DNA of 49,653 nucleotides from CAZUCD01 sp964618855 (GTDB lineage: Bacteria > Sumerlaeota > Sumerlaeia > SLMS01 > JANRJK01), in contig CAZUCD010000005.1 in NCBI GenBank assembly GCA_964618855.1, positions 1 through 49,653 of the forward strand, written 5' to 3'. A model generated the notes under the pieces. That model worked only from the letters and a program-made list of their open reading frames with translations, made no database searches and had not been told where the DNA came from. Below, one piece after another: positions 1 through 8,862 of the stretch. A program made the translations under genes and the position numbers. Each line of letters opens with the position of its first letter. Position 1 is the stretch's first letter.

Positions 1-1
1 G

Positions 2-1595
2 AGCGTCGAGGATACGGTCTCGATCCTGCGCGGCCTGCGCGAACGCTTCGAGGTCCACCATGGCGTCAAGATCCAGGACAACGCCCTCGTCGCCGCCGCC
101 ACGCTGTCCAACCGCTACATCACCGAGCGCTTCCTGCCCGACAAGGCCATCGACCTCGTCGACGAGGCATGCGCCATGATCCGCACCGAGATCGACTCCA
201 TGCCAACGGAGCTCGACACGGCGATGCGCCGCGTCATGCAGCTCGAAATCGAGGAAGCCGCCCTCCAGAAGGAGAAGGACAAGGCGAGCCGTGAGCGCCT
301 TGTGGCGCTGCGCAAGGAGCTTGGCGACCTGCGGGGGCAGGCGGACTCCATGCGCGCCCAATACGACGCCGAGAAACAGGCGATCCATCGCGTCCAACAG
401 CTCCGCGAACAACTCGAGGCCCTGAGGCGGGACATCGAGGCCGCCGAGCGCGCCTACGACCTCAACCGCGCCGCCGAACTCAAGCACGGAAGGCTACCCG
501 AGCTCGAGCGCCGCCTCAAGGCGGAGGAGGACATCCTTGTCCGCAGGCAGTCCGGCGAGAAGCTCCTGCGCGAGGAGGTCACCGCGGACGAAATCGCCGA
601 GATCGTTGCGCGCTGGACCGGCATACCGGCCACGCGCCTAGTCGAGGGGGAGCGCGAGAAGCTCCTCAAGATCGACGAGACGCTCCACCACCGCGTCGTC
701 GGGCAGGACGAGGCCGTGCAGCTCGTCGCCGACGCGATCATCCGCGCCCGAGCGGGCATCCGCGACCCCAAGCGACCCATCGGCTCCTTCCTCTTCCTGG
801 GCCCCACCGGCGTCGGGAAGACGGAACTGGCGCGCACGCTCGCGGAGTCCCTCTTCGACTCCGAGGAGAACATGGTCCGCATCGACATGTCCGAATACAT
901 GGAGAAGCACAACGTCTCGCGGCTGATCGGCGCCCCTCCCGGGTACATCGGCTACGACGAGGGGGGGCAGCTCACCGAGGCGGTGCGCCGCCGGCCCTAC
1001 TGCGTCATCCTGTTCGACGAGGTCGAGAAGGCGCACCCGGACGTNNNNNNNNNNGCAGATCCTCGATGACGGCCGTGTGACCGACAGCCAGGGGCGCGTG
1101 GTGAACTTCAAGAACACCGTCATCATCATGACAAGCAACATCGGCGCCCCGCACCTGCTCGAGGGCATCACCGACGAGGGCGAGATTCGTGAGGGCGCCC
1201 GCGACGCCGTCATGCGCGAGCTCAGGCGGCACTTCCGACCCGAGTTCCTCAATCGCGTGGACGAGACGGTCCTGTTCCGCCCGCTGCAACTGTCGGAGAT
1301 CGAGCGGATCGTGGACCTCCAGGTTGGAGCACTGCGGTCGAGGCTGGCCGCACAGCGCATCGGCCTGCGCTTGACGGACGCCGCGCGCAAGTTCATCGCC
1401 CGCGCCGCCTACGACCCCGTGTATGGCGCGCGCCCGCTCAAGCGCTACCTCCAGCGCGAGGTCGAGACTCTCGTCGCACGCGGCATCATCACGGGCTCCT
1501 TCACGGAGGGGACCACAGTCGTCGCCGACGTGATCGAGGGAGGGCTACGGCTGAGGAGCGAGGCGGGGGTCGCGGAGGTTGCAGGCGCCGGTTAA
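2..1595 (+). CDS. clpB: ATP-dependent disaggregase ClpB, 5'-truncated and containing an assembly gap
   Basis: ClpB is a hexameric AAA+ chaperone that extracts polypeptides from aggregates together with DnaK in the cytosol. The window opens inside the first nucleotide-binding domain (the ITERFLPDKAIDLVDEA stretch near position 120). A charged coiled-coil middle domain rich in E, K and R follows (about 240-540), then the second ATPase domain with Walker A GPTGVGKTE (about 809-835), the pore-loop segment GAPPGYIGYDEGG and Walker B VILFDEVEKAHPD. After the N gap the protein continues as QILDDGRVTDSQGR, TSNIG and LNRVDETVLFRPL to a TAA at 1593-1595. The middle domain separates ClpB from ClpA and ClpC. 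The N-terminal domain and the first Walker A lie outside the window. The frame changes across the Ns, which I attribute to an unsized gap and not to a mutation. The gene converges on the next one with 11 bp between stops. Confidence 0.96.
1045..1054. other. Assembly gap (10 N) inside clpB
   Basis: Ten Ns separate the reading frame ending ...HPDV from the one resuming at QILDDGR. ClpB family members have about five residues (FN-LL type) here. Joining the two frames needs 12 or 15 missing bases, and 15 fits the family. The 10 Ns are therefore a placeholder and not a measured length. Confidence 0.95.
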
Positions 1596-1606
1596 CTCCA
1601 TCGTGC

Positions 1607-3196
1607 CTAACGCCGCACCACCACCCGCACCCACACCGGTCGTGCCTCGTGAACTGAGTGCACCTCGAAACCCGGCGGGGGAGGGACCTCGTCGGGCCTC
1701 TTGCGCGCCGTGCTGGCGCTGAACTCGACGATGGCCTCCGGCGCGGGCTGGACGTGCTCCGCGTCGAACGACCTCGGGCTCACATCGAACGCCGTGTCCT
1801 TCAGGTATACGCACAGCGGCCATTGGGCCTGAACCTGTCCCCTCACGTCCAGCTCCGCGAGGTCGCGCGCCGCGAGTTTCAGGAGCGGAAACACTTCCAC
1901 GATCTCCATGGAGTTTTCATAGTTTCTTTGTGCGGCGGGTTTCCCCAGCACCTCCGACCCGATCCACTTCGGCAGGTCCGGCCGCCAACCCGGGTGCCAC
2001 AGCAGCGCGAACACGGAGCACGCGAGCGCCGTGACGAGCACCATCAGGGGCGGACCGACGCGACGCGGCATCCATGTGCACGCCGCAGCCAGCGTGATGT
2101 AGAGCGCCGGGAAGCAGATGATGAAGTACCGGTCCAGCGTGTAGTGGCTCCGCGAAGACTGGAGCAACACCTGCGAGGACGCGATGAGCCACAACAGGAC
2201 GAGCATCCCGACGGCTCCCGGCGGGCACTCGACGCGAAATGACTGGGGACCAATGCTCGGCAAGTTTCGTGTCCGCCAACAGGTCCACAGGCACCGTGCG
2301 CCCGTGCCCAAGAGGAGCCACCCAGCCACCCCCATGAGGAACCCGTTGCCGTTCCACTTCGTCGCCATCCGATAGGAGTTGTCGAGGTAGTTGCGGTATT
2401 CGGGGTAGGACTTCGCAAAGGTGACCTGCGCGCCTCCGACGAACTCACCCGAGTCGAGCACGTGCCCCACCGCGAGCTTTTTCGCCAACAGGTAGCCGAG
2501 GAATGCCAGGAGCGCGATGGCGACGGGTCCGCAGGCGCACGCGAGCCTCCTCGGGCTGCGCGGACCGGACAGGAACTCGCAGAGTCCCAGGAGCCCAAAC
2601 GGAAGAAGGATGAAGGGGCCGTTCAGCTTGCTCAGGCAGCACAGGGACAGGCCGACCGCGACAAGCCACCTCCGCCCCGACGCCACCCCGAACACCGCCA
2701 GCCACGCGAACGCAGCCATGTAGAGGTCGAGGTTGAACTGCAGGGCCTGGGCGGCCACCACGGGCTGCATCGCCGTCATGAGAGCCGCACACACGCCTGC
2801 CGCAAACCCAATGATCCGCCGCGCCACGCCAAACACGGAGCCCACGAGCAGCGCGAAGGCCCCCCACGACATCAGGTGCATCGCGAGGAGCGGGTCCGCA
2901 CCGAACGATTGCAGCAACCCCAGCGTCCACGCCACGAGCGGAGGATGCCCCGTGTCGGACTCCGTGAGAAACGGAAACCACGGGCGCCCGGCAAAGCGCC
3001 GCGCGTAGTCCCAGTGCATCAGCGCGTCGTGGTACGCGGGGATGTCGCGCCACTGCCACTGCGAGGACGCGATGAGCAGGAAGGCGGCGGCGCACGCGGA
3101 GACCATCGGGCGTTGACGTGCAGGGACGAGGAGTCCCCAAGCACCCCGGCCCCCGCCGGCATGCGATTCCACCGCGGACCCTTTGCCATCGTTCAT
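1607..3196 (-). CDS. Membrane glycosyltransferase, GT39/ArnT-like (dolichyl/polyprenyl-phosphate mannosyltransferase type)
   Basis: A polytopic membrane protein of 529 aa. After a short N-terminus it has a first hydrophobic helix (about residues 31-46). A periplasmic loop follows with an acidic residue and the WDYARRFAGRPWFPF and GHPPLVAW segments, which match the first-loop pattern of GT-C enzymes of the PMT/ArnT type. Several more Leu/Ala/Val-rich helices follow. Such enzymes move a sugar from a polyprenyl-phosphate carrier to protein or lipid outside the membrane; the acceptor here cannot be told. I start at ATG 3196, which leaves about 108 bp to the divergent GPP34 gene. The frame stays open upstream to 3337, and a second ATG at 3106 just before the first helix is possible. 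There is no strong Shine-Dalgarno at either. It ends tail-to-tail with clpB. Confidence 0.75.
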   Translation of the reverse strand: MNDGKGSAVESHAGGGRGAWGLLVPARQRPMVSACAAAFLLIASSQWQWRDIPAYHDALMHWDYARRFAGRPWFPFLTESDTGHPPLVAWTLGLLQSFGADPLLAMHLMSWGAFALLVGSVFGVARRIIGFAAGVCAALMTAMQPVVAAQALQFNLDLYMAAFAWLAVFGVASGRRWLVAVGLSLCCLSKLNGPFILLPFGLLGLCEFLSGPRSPRRLACACGPVAIALLAFLGYLLAKKLAVGHVLDSGEFVGGAQVTFAKSYPEYRNYLDNSYRMATKWNGNGFLMGVAGWLLLGTGARCLWTCWRTRNLPSIGPQSFRVECPPGAVGMLVLLWLIASSQVLLQSSRSHYTLDRYFIICFPALYITLAAACTWMPRRVGPPLMVLVTALACSVFALLWHPGWRPDLPKWIGSEVLGKPAAQRNYENSMEIVEVFPLLKLAARDLAELDVRGQVQAQWPLCVYLKDTAFDVSPRSFDAEHVQPAPEAIVEFSASTARKRPDEVPPPPGFEVHSVHEARPVWVRVVVRR

Positions 3197-3304
3197 CGGC
3201 GGCAGGAATCCACGATCACGCCCCCGGTCCGCGAACCAAATCGGTTTGCCTGCTCGCCCGACCAAGCGCAGGATTCCTCCAGTCCACTCAGGGGGGGCCC
3301 TCCG

Positions 3305-3973
3305 ATGCGGTACGACGAGCTGACCATTCCGGAGCAATTGCTTGTCCTCGGCCTCGAGGACAAGAAGGGGACGCTGAGTTGGCGCGCCTCCGCATGGTTC
3401 GACTATGCACTGGCAGGCGGAATGCTCGCGGAGTTGTTCGAGGAGGGGTGCATCCGGTCAGACGAGAAGGGCGGGCTGCACGTGGTTGACGGCAAGCCCC
3501 CCTCGGAGGGGACGCTTGGCCATGTGCTCGAGCGGATCAAGGCGGCGCCGGGCGTGCACGCACGATCATGGGTCGCGACGCTGCCCACGACGCTCGACCT
3601 GATCCACGAACAGGCGGAGGAACTCGTCCGGAAGAAGGTGCTGGAGCGCCAATCGGGCCGCGTGCTCTTCCTGTTCCACCGCACGACCTATCCGTTACGC
3701 GATGCGACTCCAGAGAAGCAGCTTATAGAGGTCGTCAGGAAGTCGCTCGCGGAGGACTTCGACGTGCCGACCAAGGTGGCGTCGTTGATCGCGATCGCGA
3801 ACGCGGCGGCGGTCCTGCCTCCCGAGAGTGCTCCCGTGAACGAGGAGCACCGTGCCGCCAGGCTCGCCCGGTTTGCCGCGGTCTCACCCGTCGCCACCGC
3901 GACGGTGCAGGCGATAGACGACGCGATCAAGGCCGTCTCGATCGCCTCAAACGCCGCGCTCCTGCCGCCGTAA
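3305..3973 (+). CDS. GPP34 (Golgi phosphoprotein 3-like) family protein
   Basis: 222 aa. The N-terminus LTIPEQLLVLGLEDKKGTL and the following FDYALAGGMLAELFEEG helix match the start of GPP34 domains (eukaryotic GOLPH3/Vps74 family, also present in some bacteria), and the length is right for a stand-alone domain. In eukaryotes the family binds phosphatidylinositol 4-phosphate and helps retain glycosyltransferases in Golgi membranes. The bacterial role is not established. Here it is divergent from a membrane glycosyltransferase gene and near two more glycosyltransferases, which fits a glycan or membrane role only by context. The ATG at 3305 is preceded by a G-run (CAGGGGGGG) and begins exactly where family similarity begins; the frame is open far upstream but that part has no family character. 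A GC-rich hairpin follows the stop. Confidence 0.8.
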   Translation: MRYDELTIPEQLLVLGLEDKKGTLSWRASAWFDYALAGGMLAELFEEGCIRSDEKGGLHVVDGKPPSEGTLGHVLERIKAAPGVHARSWVATLPTTLDLIHEQAEELVRKKVLERQSGRVLFLFHRTTYPLRDATPEKQLIEVVRKSLAEDFDVPTKVASLIAIANAAAVLPPESAPVNEEHRAARLARFAAVSPVATATVQAIDDAIKAVSIASNAALLPP

Positions 3974-3997
3974 TCCGCTGGATACGCGGCCAAGGGA

Positions 3998-4036
3998 CAG
4001 GGGCGGGGGACCTCTGGCTGGCCCCCCGTCCCCTGG
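3998..4036. terminator. GC-rich hairpin between convergent genes
   Basis: CAGGGGCGGGGGACC (3998-4012) can pair with GGCCCCCCGTCCCCTG (4020-4035) with one bulge and one mismatch and a short loop. It lies between the GPP34 stop and the stop of the convergent small lipoprotein gene, so it could end transcription in both directions. There is no U-tract, so intrinsic termination is not certain. Confidence 0.5.
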
Positions 4037-4046
4037 CTCCTGCGCC

Positions 4047-4490
4047 CTACTGCGCTTCCGTGGTGTACTCGTATTCGTAGTTCTCGGGTTCGTAGAGCAG
4101 TTCGCGCGTCCGCACCGGGTGCGTCGCGTCAAGCCCTGGCGGGCTGAGCCACGTCGAGCCGCGCCCCGCGTCGATCGTGTTTGCGGTCAGCACGATCCCG
4201 CGGCTGTCCATCACCACAATCATGTCGTTGCGCTTGATCGAGCTGTAGAGCCCGAGGCAATTGCGCCCCTTGATGCCCTTGTAGAGGAACGCCTCCGTGT
4301 CCGCCGAGCGGTACACGGAGTTCGGGATTCCCAGATTGGCGAGCACGTCGGCGCGCGAGGCGCCCGCGCTTACGGAGTGCCCGCGCGTTGGCGAGCCGTA
4401 GCTCTGCGTGGACATGATGACGCCGCAACTGCTGGTCAGGAAGACCGCAGCCGCGCACGCCGCGACCAGCAACATCTTCGATCGGAACAT
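4047..4490 (-). CDS. Small lipoprotein with BamE/SmpA-like C-terminal fold (predicted)
   Basis: 147 aa. The N-terminus MFRSKMLLVAACAAAVFLTSSCG is a lipoprotein-type signal peptide with a non-ideal lipobox (TSSC), so the mature protein would be lipid-anchored. The mature part contains the pattern 'GASRADVLANLGIPNSVYR ... EAFLYKG ... MIVVMDSRGIV'. That resembles BamE/SmpA-type domains (a helix that sets up a 'G-P' turn, then beta strands), but the match is weak and I give it as a hint only. The tail is Tyr/Glu-rich. I start at ATG 4490 because the signal peptide begins there; the frame is open upstream to 4598 without signal character. A partial Shine-Dalgarno (GAGGGC) lies about 9 nt upstream. 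It is divergent from the glycosyltransferase at 4666 with a 175-bp shared upstream region. Confidence 0.65.
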   Translation of the reverse strand: MFRSKMLLVAACAAAVFLTSSCGVIMSTQSYGSPTRGHSVSAGASRADVLANLGIPNSVYRSADTEAFLYKGIKGRNCLGLYSSIKRNDMIVVMDSRGIVLTANTIDAGRGSTWLSPPGLDATHPVRTRELLYEPENYEYEYTTEAQ

Positions 4491-4665
4491 GGGTTCTGCC
4501 CTCGGGTACGGGAATTCGACGCAACGGGTGGGTGGCGTCTGCACGGGCGATGCGCGTGCGCCGCGCACACCGGCAAGGGGAATCGCCCCATTCCCCACCG
4601 CACGATGCGGGGCCCCACATCACGGGTTGCGTCAGTCCCACCTCCGTGTCACGCAAGGCTGATCC

Positions 4666-6846
4666 ATGCCCGTGGGAGCCCCCACCCTGAACGTACTCGT
4701 CGTTGCGCGCACCCTCTCCGACCATCCCGAGGACCGCGCCGGTTGCGCCCTCCTTGCCTGCGTTCGCGCCCTGGATGCGGCGGGGCACGGAGTCCGCGTG
4801 CTCCTTGCCCTCGGGGACGAACTCGACTGTGGCCGCGCCAGCATCCATCGCCTGGACCGTGCGCGGCTGGAGCAGGCATGGGCGTCGTCGAGCCCCAACC
4901 CCTTGACGCACGAAAACGTGCTCGTCGCGGAGGAACTGCGGAGGCTCCTGGCCGAAGGCCCCGCGGACCTGCTGGTCGCATCGGACGAGCGCGCGCCACT
5001 GCACCATGCCCTGATGCTCCGCAGGGCCGGACACTTTCCCGAATGCCCGCGCGTGGCCGTGCTGGCCGGCGCCGGGGAGTTCCTCCGATCCCCGCACACC
5101 GCGCGCTTCCCGAAGCTGCACGAGTACCGCATGCATCTCGCGGAACGCCAGCAACTCGCCATGGCCGACCTCGTCCTGGCGCCATCGGAGTCATGCGCGC
5201 GCCATCTGCGCAGGGTCGTCCCGAACCCCACGTGCGTGCGCGTCATCACTCCACCGGTGGAGGCGGAGTGGCGCGACCAGCGCGGCCCGGCCGAGGCACT
5301 CGCCCACTTCGGGGAACTCGCCTACGACAGGTCCCCCGACTTCCTCGTTTACCTCGCCAACCAGGTTCGCGAATCGCTCCCTCCATCGCGGCTTCTGTTC
5401 CTCGGCAGCACCCCGCCGTGCAGTTTCCGCCGTGCGGACATCCGCGAGTTCCTGAGTCTGCGCCTGCACCCGGACCTGCGCCCCCGGGCAGAGTTCACGG
5501 GCAGGCTCCCCCGTGCCGAATCACTCGCGCGCATTGATGAATGCGGGACCGCGGTGCTGCTGGCACGGCATGATCCGGACCCGCGGACGGGCGTCGAGTG
5601 CTTGGCGCGTGGCCTGGCGCCGGTCGCCTGGGATGACTCCCCGATCTCGGAGTTGGCAGGCCCTGAACTTGCCGGGGGATTCCTGTCCCGGCGCGCATTC
5701 GCGATGGGGGAGTTTGCGCCGGTCGTGCGGTTCTGGTCCGGGGCGGATGGCGCCGCGCGTCTGTCGAGCTTGCGCGATCGTGTTCGCACCGCGACGGCGC
5801 CCGGGACCTTCGCGAATGCCATCGAAGCGGCACTCGCGGGTTGCGCAGACGGACCCAGGGTCCAGTCCGCAGGACCACGGTTCACCCCTGCGGACATCAC
5901 CGTCTGCTTCTTCACTTTCAACGATGCCGAGCACCTCGTGGGGTCGCTGGAGTCACTCGATGCCCAGACGGCGAAGCCGCAACATGTCGTCATTTACGAC
6001 GACGGCACGTTCATCCCGGAACAGCGCCGGATACTCGATGGACTCGCGAAACGGGCCGGCACGCGCGTCGTCCACGGCCCCAACTGCGACCTGATCCCCA
6101 ACCGCATCCGCGCCATCGAACGGACGGAAACGCCGCTCCTGACCATGATGGACGCGGACGACCGGATCGCGCCCCGGTTCTTCGAGGATCTGCTCCGCAC
6201 GATGGACGCGAACCCCTCTGCACACGCCGTGATCCCAGCCCGCGCGAACTTCGACCTGGCGACCGAGGTCGTCACGGACCATGCCTTTGGCACACCGTAC
6301 CATTGGCTTTGGAACGACTACCGGATGACCTCGCTGCTGATGCGTGAGCCGGCAATGAAGGTCTCCTACGACCCGCTGATGAAGACCAGCGCCACGGAGG
6401 ACTGGCACTTCTGGCTGCGGTTCGCGATCCACGGATTCGTGGCGGAGTTCTGTCCGCTTCCGTTGTTCCTTTACCGGCTGCGCTCGGGCAGCCGGTCATG
6501 GCCGTGGTCGGAAGGCCAGGCCGCCACCGCGTGCGTCTGGCGCCAGCGCGCCATGGCGGAGGCCCGCGCCCTGGGCCACGACCTGACCGATGCGGCCATC
6601 CTGATGGAGGAAGCCGCCTACGGAGCGCTTCAGGACGTGTGGACCCGCGAGTCCCGAGCGGAAGGCACCGACGGGGCGTTGCGCACGGCAGCCGCTCGCG
6701 CGCTCCTCGATTCCAAGTGGTTCGCCCTGGGCGCCCTCCTCGGGCAGATGGCACCCTTGCGCGCCGCCCTGGCCGACCCGATGACCCCCGCGCCAGAAAT
6801 CGAGCGCCACGCAGCGCAAAGTCGTTGGATGCGGCTTCGAGGGTAG
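4666..6846 (+). CDS. Two-domain glycosyltransferase: GT-B-like N-terminal half fused to a GT2 (GT-A) C-terminal half
   Basis: 726 aa, no signal peptide or membrane helix seen. Residues 1-395 look like a glycosyltransferase of the GT4/GT-B type: the LNVLVVARTLSD beta-alpha start, the RLLFLGS segment at the second Rossmann domain, and 'GVECLARGLAPVAWDD' near the donor site. From about 408 a GT2 domain starts: ITVCFFTFNDAEHL, DDG near 444, and the metal-binding MMDADDR (D496-x-D498). Then come HWLWNDYRMTSLLM and TEDWHFWLRFA, the last typical of the ED acceptor motif of GT2. It probably adds two sugars to a surface glycan in the cytosol. The donor and acceptor are unknown. The start ATG 4666 follows a weak AAGG. 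It is transcribed away from the small lipoprotein gene. Confidence 0.8.
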   Translation: MPVGAPTLNVLVVARTLSDHPEDRAGCALLACVRALDAAGHGVRVLLALGDELDCGRASIHRLDRARLEQAWASSSPNPLTHENVLVAEELRRLLAEGPADLLVASDERAPLHHALMLRRAGHFPECPRVAVLAGAGEFLRSPHTARFPKLHEYRMHLAERQQLAMADLVLAPSESCARHLRRVVPNPTCVRVITPPVEAEWRDQRGPAEALAHFGELAYDRSPDFLVYLANQVRESLPPSRLLFLGSTPPCSFRRADIREFLSLRLHPDLRPRAEFTGRLPRAESLARIDECGTAVLLARHDPDPRTGVECLARGLAPVAWDDSPISELAGPELAGGFLSRRAFAMGEFAPVVRFWSGADGAARLSSLRDRVRTATAPGTFANAIEAALAGCADGPRVQSAGPRFTPADITVCFFTFNDAEHLVGSLESLDAQTAKPQHVVIYDDGTFIPEQRRILDGLAKRAGTRVVHGPNCDLIPNRIRAIERTETPLLTMMDADDRIAPRFFEDLLRTMDANPSAHAVIPARANFDLATEVVTDHAFGTPYHWLWNDYRMTSLLMREPAMKVSYDPLMKTSATEDWHFWLRFAIHGFVAEFCPLPLFLYRLRSGSRSWPWSEGQAATACVWRQRAMAEARALGHDLTDAAILMEEAAYGALQDVWTRESRAEGTDGALRTAAARALLDSKWFALGALLGQMAPLRAALADPMTPAPEIERHAAQSRWMRLRG

Positions 6847-7037
6847 CCACTCTCCCATCGTTCTCCGCCATCACCGGGTAAGGTGGTACTCACCTGTGAA
6901 GGCAATCACTCGCTTTGTAGGTTTGTCGCGTTGAAACTTCGCCTTTGTTGCCGGAAACTCAGTGGACGCTCCCATCCTGATCGACCAACACTCCACTGGA
7001 ACGCCTTTCAGGTCACTCTCTCACGCGAGAAGGCCGC

Positions 7038-8750
7038 ATGAAACGGATAGCAAGAATCGGATTCGGACCCGTTGCATGTTTGTGTCTTGCAACGCCGGCC
7101 GCCGTCTTTGCTCAGGGGAACATCGGCTACACCGGCATCGGCGCGCCCGAACACCCGCTTTACCAAACGCGGATCGTTGGGGAGGCTTATCTGGCGACTA
7201 TGCAATACATCACCAGCGCGTGCGTAGACGCCACCGGCGAATACGCCTACGTGGGCAGCTATGCCGCAAGCGGAGGCAATGCCATCCACAAGGTCAAACT
7301 GGGGGACGGCAGCGAGCTCCCCACGGTCGTCGGAACCCTGAGCGCCTCGAGCATCCCGCGTGCGTGCATCATCGATTCCGCGGCGGGTTATGCCTGGTTT
7401 GCACTGGGTGGAGGACTGGGTGCTCCCAATGTCAGGGTGTTGAAGATCTCGCTAGGGGTAGGGGACACTGCCCCTACTGTCGTGGGAGAGTCAGACGCCA
7501 GCGCGGACGGATTCTCCGCGAGCTGGATAATCAGGGACCCTGACGGCGTGTACGCATACGTCGGAGTGGATGACGCGGGAGCCGGATTGTTCACGCAACT
7601 CACCCCCGCCAATGTGGTCCAGATCGACCTCGGTGCAGGCGCGGCCCCTCCCACGCGCATCGGCGTAACATCGCTCGGGCCCGTGGGGCCGCTCAACTCA
7701 GGACCCCATCGATTCTATGGCCCAGCCGCCGTCATCGACCCGGTGACCCGACACCTCTACATTGGCTTGAACGGGGCCACGCCGGACGTGTCCTTCCTGG
7801 CGAAACTGAAGCTGGGGACCGGAGGTGCCCTGCCCTCATTGGTGGCGTGCATTCCTGCAACGACCAAGAGGTTCACTCCCCGGAACGCGGCCCTGAGTTC
7901 CGCAACCGGCGTCCTCCATCTGGGCGGGTATGACAACAATAGTTCGAATGCCCTACGGGGTTTCGTGAACTTCGACCCCGCGGGGGAGGGCCAACCCCCC
8001 GTGGTGCTTGGGGAAACAACATCCGGCGACAGCATGCTGTGTGCAACTCCGCTGGCCGGAGCGGACGAAATGCTGGCCCTGGTCGCATTCACCATCCCCT
8101 TCACGTCGGGAACCGGACGGGGAGTTTCACGAGTGAGTCTCGCGGCGCCCAGCGGCGAGCCACAAGTCGGCCCGCGGACAACCCTCCCCAGTGGCGGTTT
8201 CCTCGACGACAGCTTCATCGTGGAGCCGGTGGTTACACAACGCGCCTACGCATTCAGGACTACCCCGACTACTGTTACGGAGATAGACCTTCGCCCGACC
8301 CACGAGATGCTCAACGCGTCCCTGGTGACGGTCGTGCAGCATACCGCGCCCGTAGAGATGCGATTCCACTCGCACTTATCCGGCGGCAACGTTCGCCTGG
8401 GAATCTATTCGTCCGGATCAACGCGGACGCTGCTGTGGGATTCAGGCGAGGTGCCGCTCACTGTGGCCGACTCGCAAGTCGCCGTGCCAATTTCGTCCGG
8501 GACGCCATCCTCTCTGCTTCTCCAACCCGGGGAGTATGCGCTGGCTTGGCAGTCCGACATCCCCGACTTCGTGGGGAGCTTCCATCCCACACCGGGCTCA
8601 ACCGTCGGGTTCTCCGTGCTGCGGACCTATGCAGCACTCCCGGGCAGCATTACAACCGGAGAGGAACTCGCCGTGGAGGGCCGTTGGACCCAATACCTCA
8701 CCTACCTTGGCGCCTCATCGACCGGTGGTGGTTGGGCGAACTACGAATAG
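7038..8750 (+). CDS. Secreted protein with beta-propeller-like repeats
   Basis: 570 aa. A clear signal peptide (positive MKRIARIG, hydrophobic core, cleavage near VFA-QG at about residue 25) sends it out of the cytosol. The body has at least four repeats of about 60-75 residues with the pattern 'D-x-x-G-x-x-A-Y-V-G ... V-x-x-I-x-L-G-x-G-x-x-x-P-x-x-x-G' (for example YAYVGSYAASGGNAIHKVKL and YAYVGVDDAG). These look like propeller blades of the NHL/YVTN type. From about residue 430 a different domain starts (SLVTVVQHTAPVEMRFHSH ...). It reads like a beta-sandwich. No catalytic signature was seen. It has a good Shine-Dalgarno, AGAAGG, 4 nt before ATG 7038. A 190-bp non-coding stretch lies upstream, so it is probably transcribed on its own. 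Function unknown; it is likely an envelope or extracellular binding protein. Confidence 0.75.
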   Translation: MKRIARIGFGPVACLCLATPAAVFAQGNIGYTGIGAPEHPLYQTRIVGEAYLATMQYITSACVDATGEYAYVGSYAASGGNAIHKVKLGDGSELPTVVGTLSASSIPRACIIDSAAGYAWFALGGGLGAPNVRVLKISLGVGDTAPTVVGESDASADGFSASWIIRDPDGVYAYVGVDDAGAGLFTQLTPANVVQIDLGAGAAPPTRIGVTSLGPVGPLNSGPHRFYGPAAVIDPVTRHLYIGLNGATPDVSFLAKLKLGTGGALPSLVACIPATTKRFTPRNAALSSATGVLHLGGYDNNSSNALRGFVNFDPAGEGQPPVVLGETTSGDSMLCATPLAGADEMLALVAFTIPFTSGTGRGVSRVSLAAPSGEPQVGPRTTLPSGGFLDDSFIVEPVVTQRAYAFRTTPTTVTEIDLRPTHEMLNASLVTVVQHTAPVEMRFHSHLSGGNVRLGIYSSGSTRTLLWDSGEVPLTVADSQVAVPISSGTPSSLLLQPGEYALAWQSDIPDFVGSFHPTPGSTVGFSVLRTYAALPGSITTGEELAVEGRWTQYLTYLGASSTGGGWANYE

Positions 8751-8772
8751 GCCCTGCGTGTGGATGCTCTCC

Positions 8773-8794
8773 CGGGGTGCAGCAGGCCACCCCG
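8773..8794. terminator. Possible terminator hairpin after the beta-propeller gene
   Basis: CGGGGTG (8773-8779) pairs with CACCCCG (8788-8794) around an 8-nt loop, 22 bp after the stop of the upstream gene and before the stop of a convergent one. The stem is short and has no U-run, so this is a weak call. Confidence 0.3.
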
Positions 8795-8862
8795 CGCTCC
8801 ACGGCCGGGAGTTGGGGCATGCCCTCAGGCGCGGCGCAACGCGCGGCGCAACCGTTTGAACG

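Noticed and set aside
2462..3304. N-terminal extension of the GPP34 frame
   Set aside because: The frame is open but Arg/Pro/His-rich and antisense to a membrane protein gene; GPP34 similarity starts at 3305.
8841..8862. Short direct repeat GCGGCGCAAC twice
   Set aside because: Two 10-bp copies only, in GC-rich sequence; no sign of a mobile element or CRISPR-like spacing.
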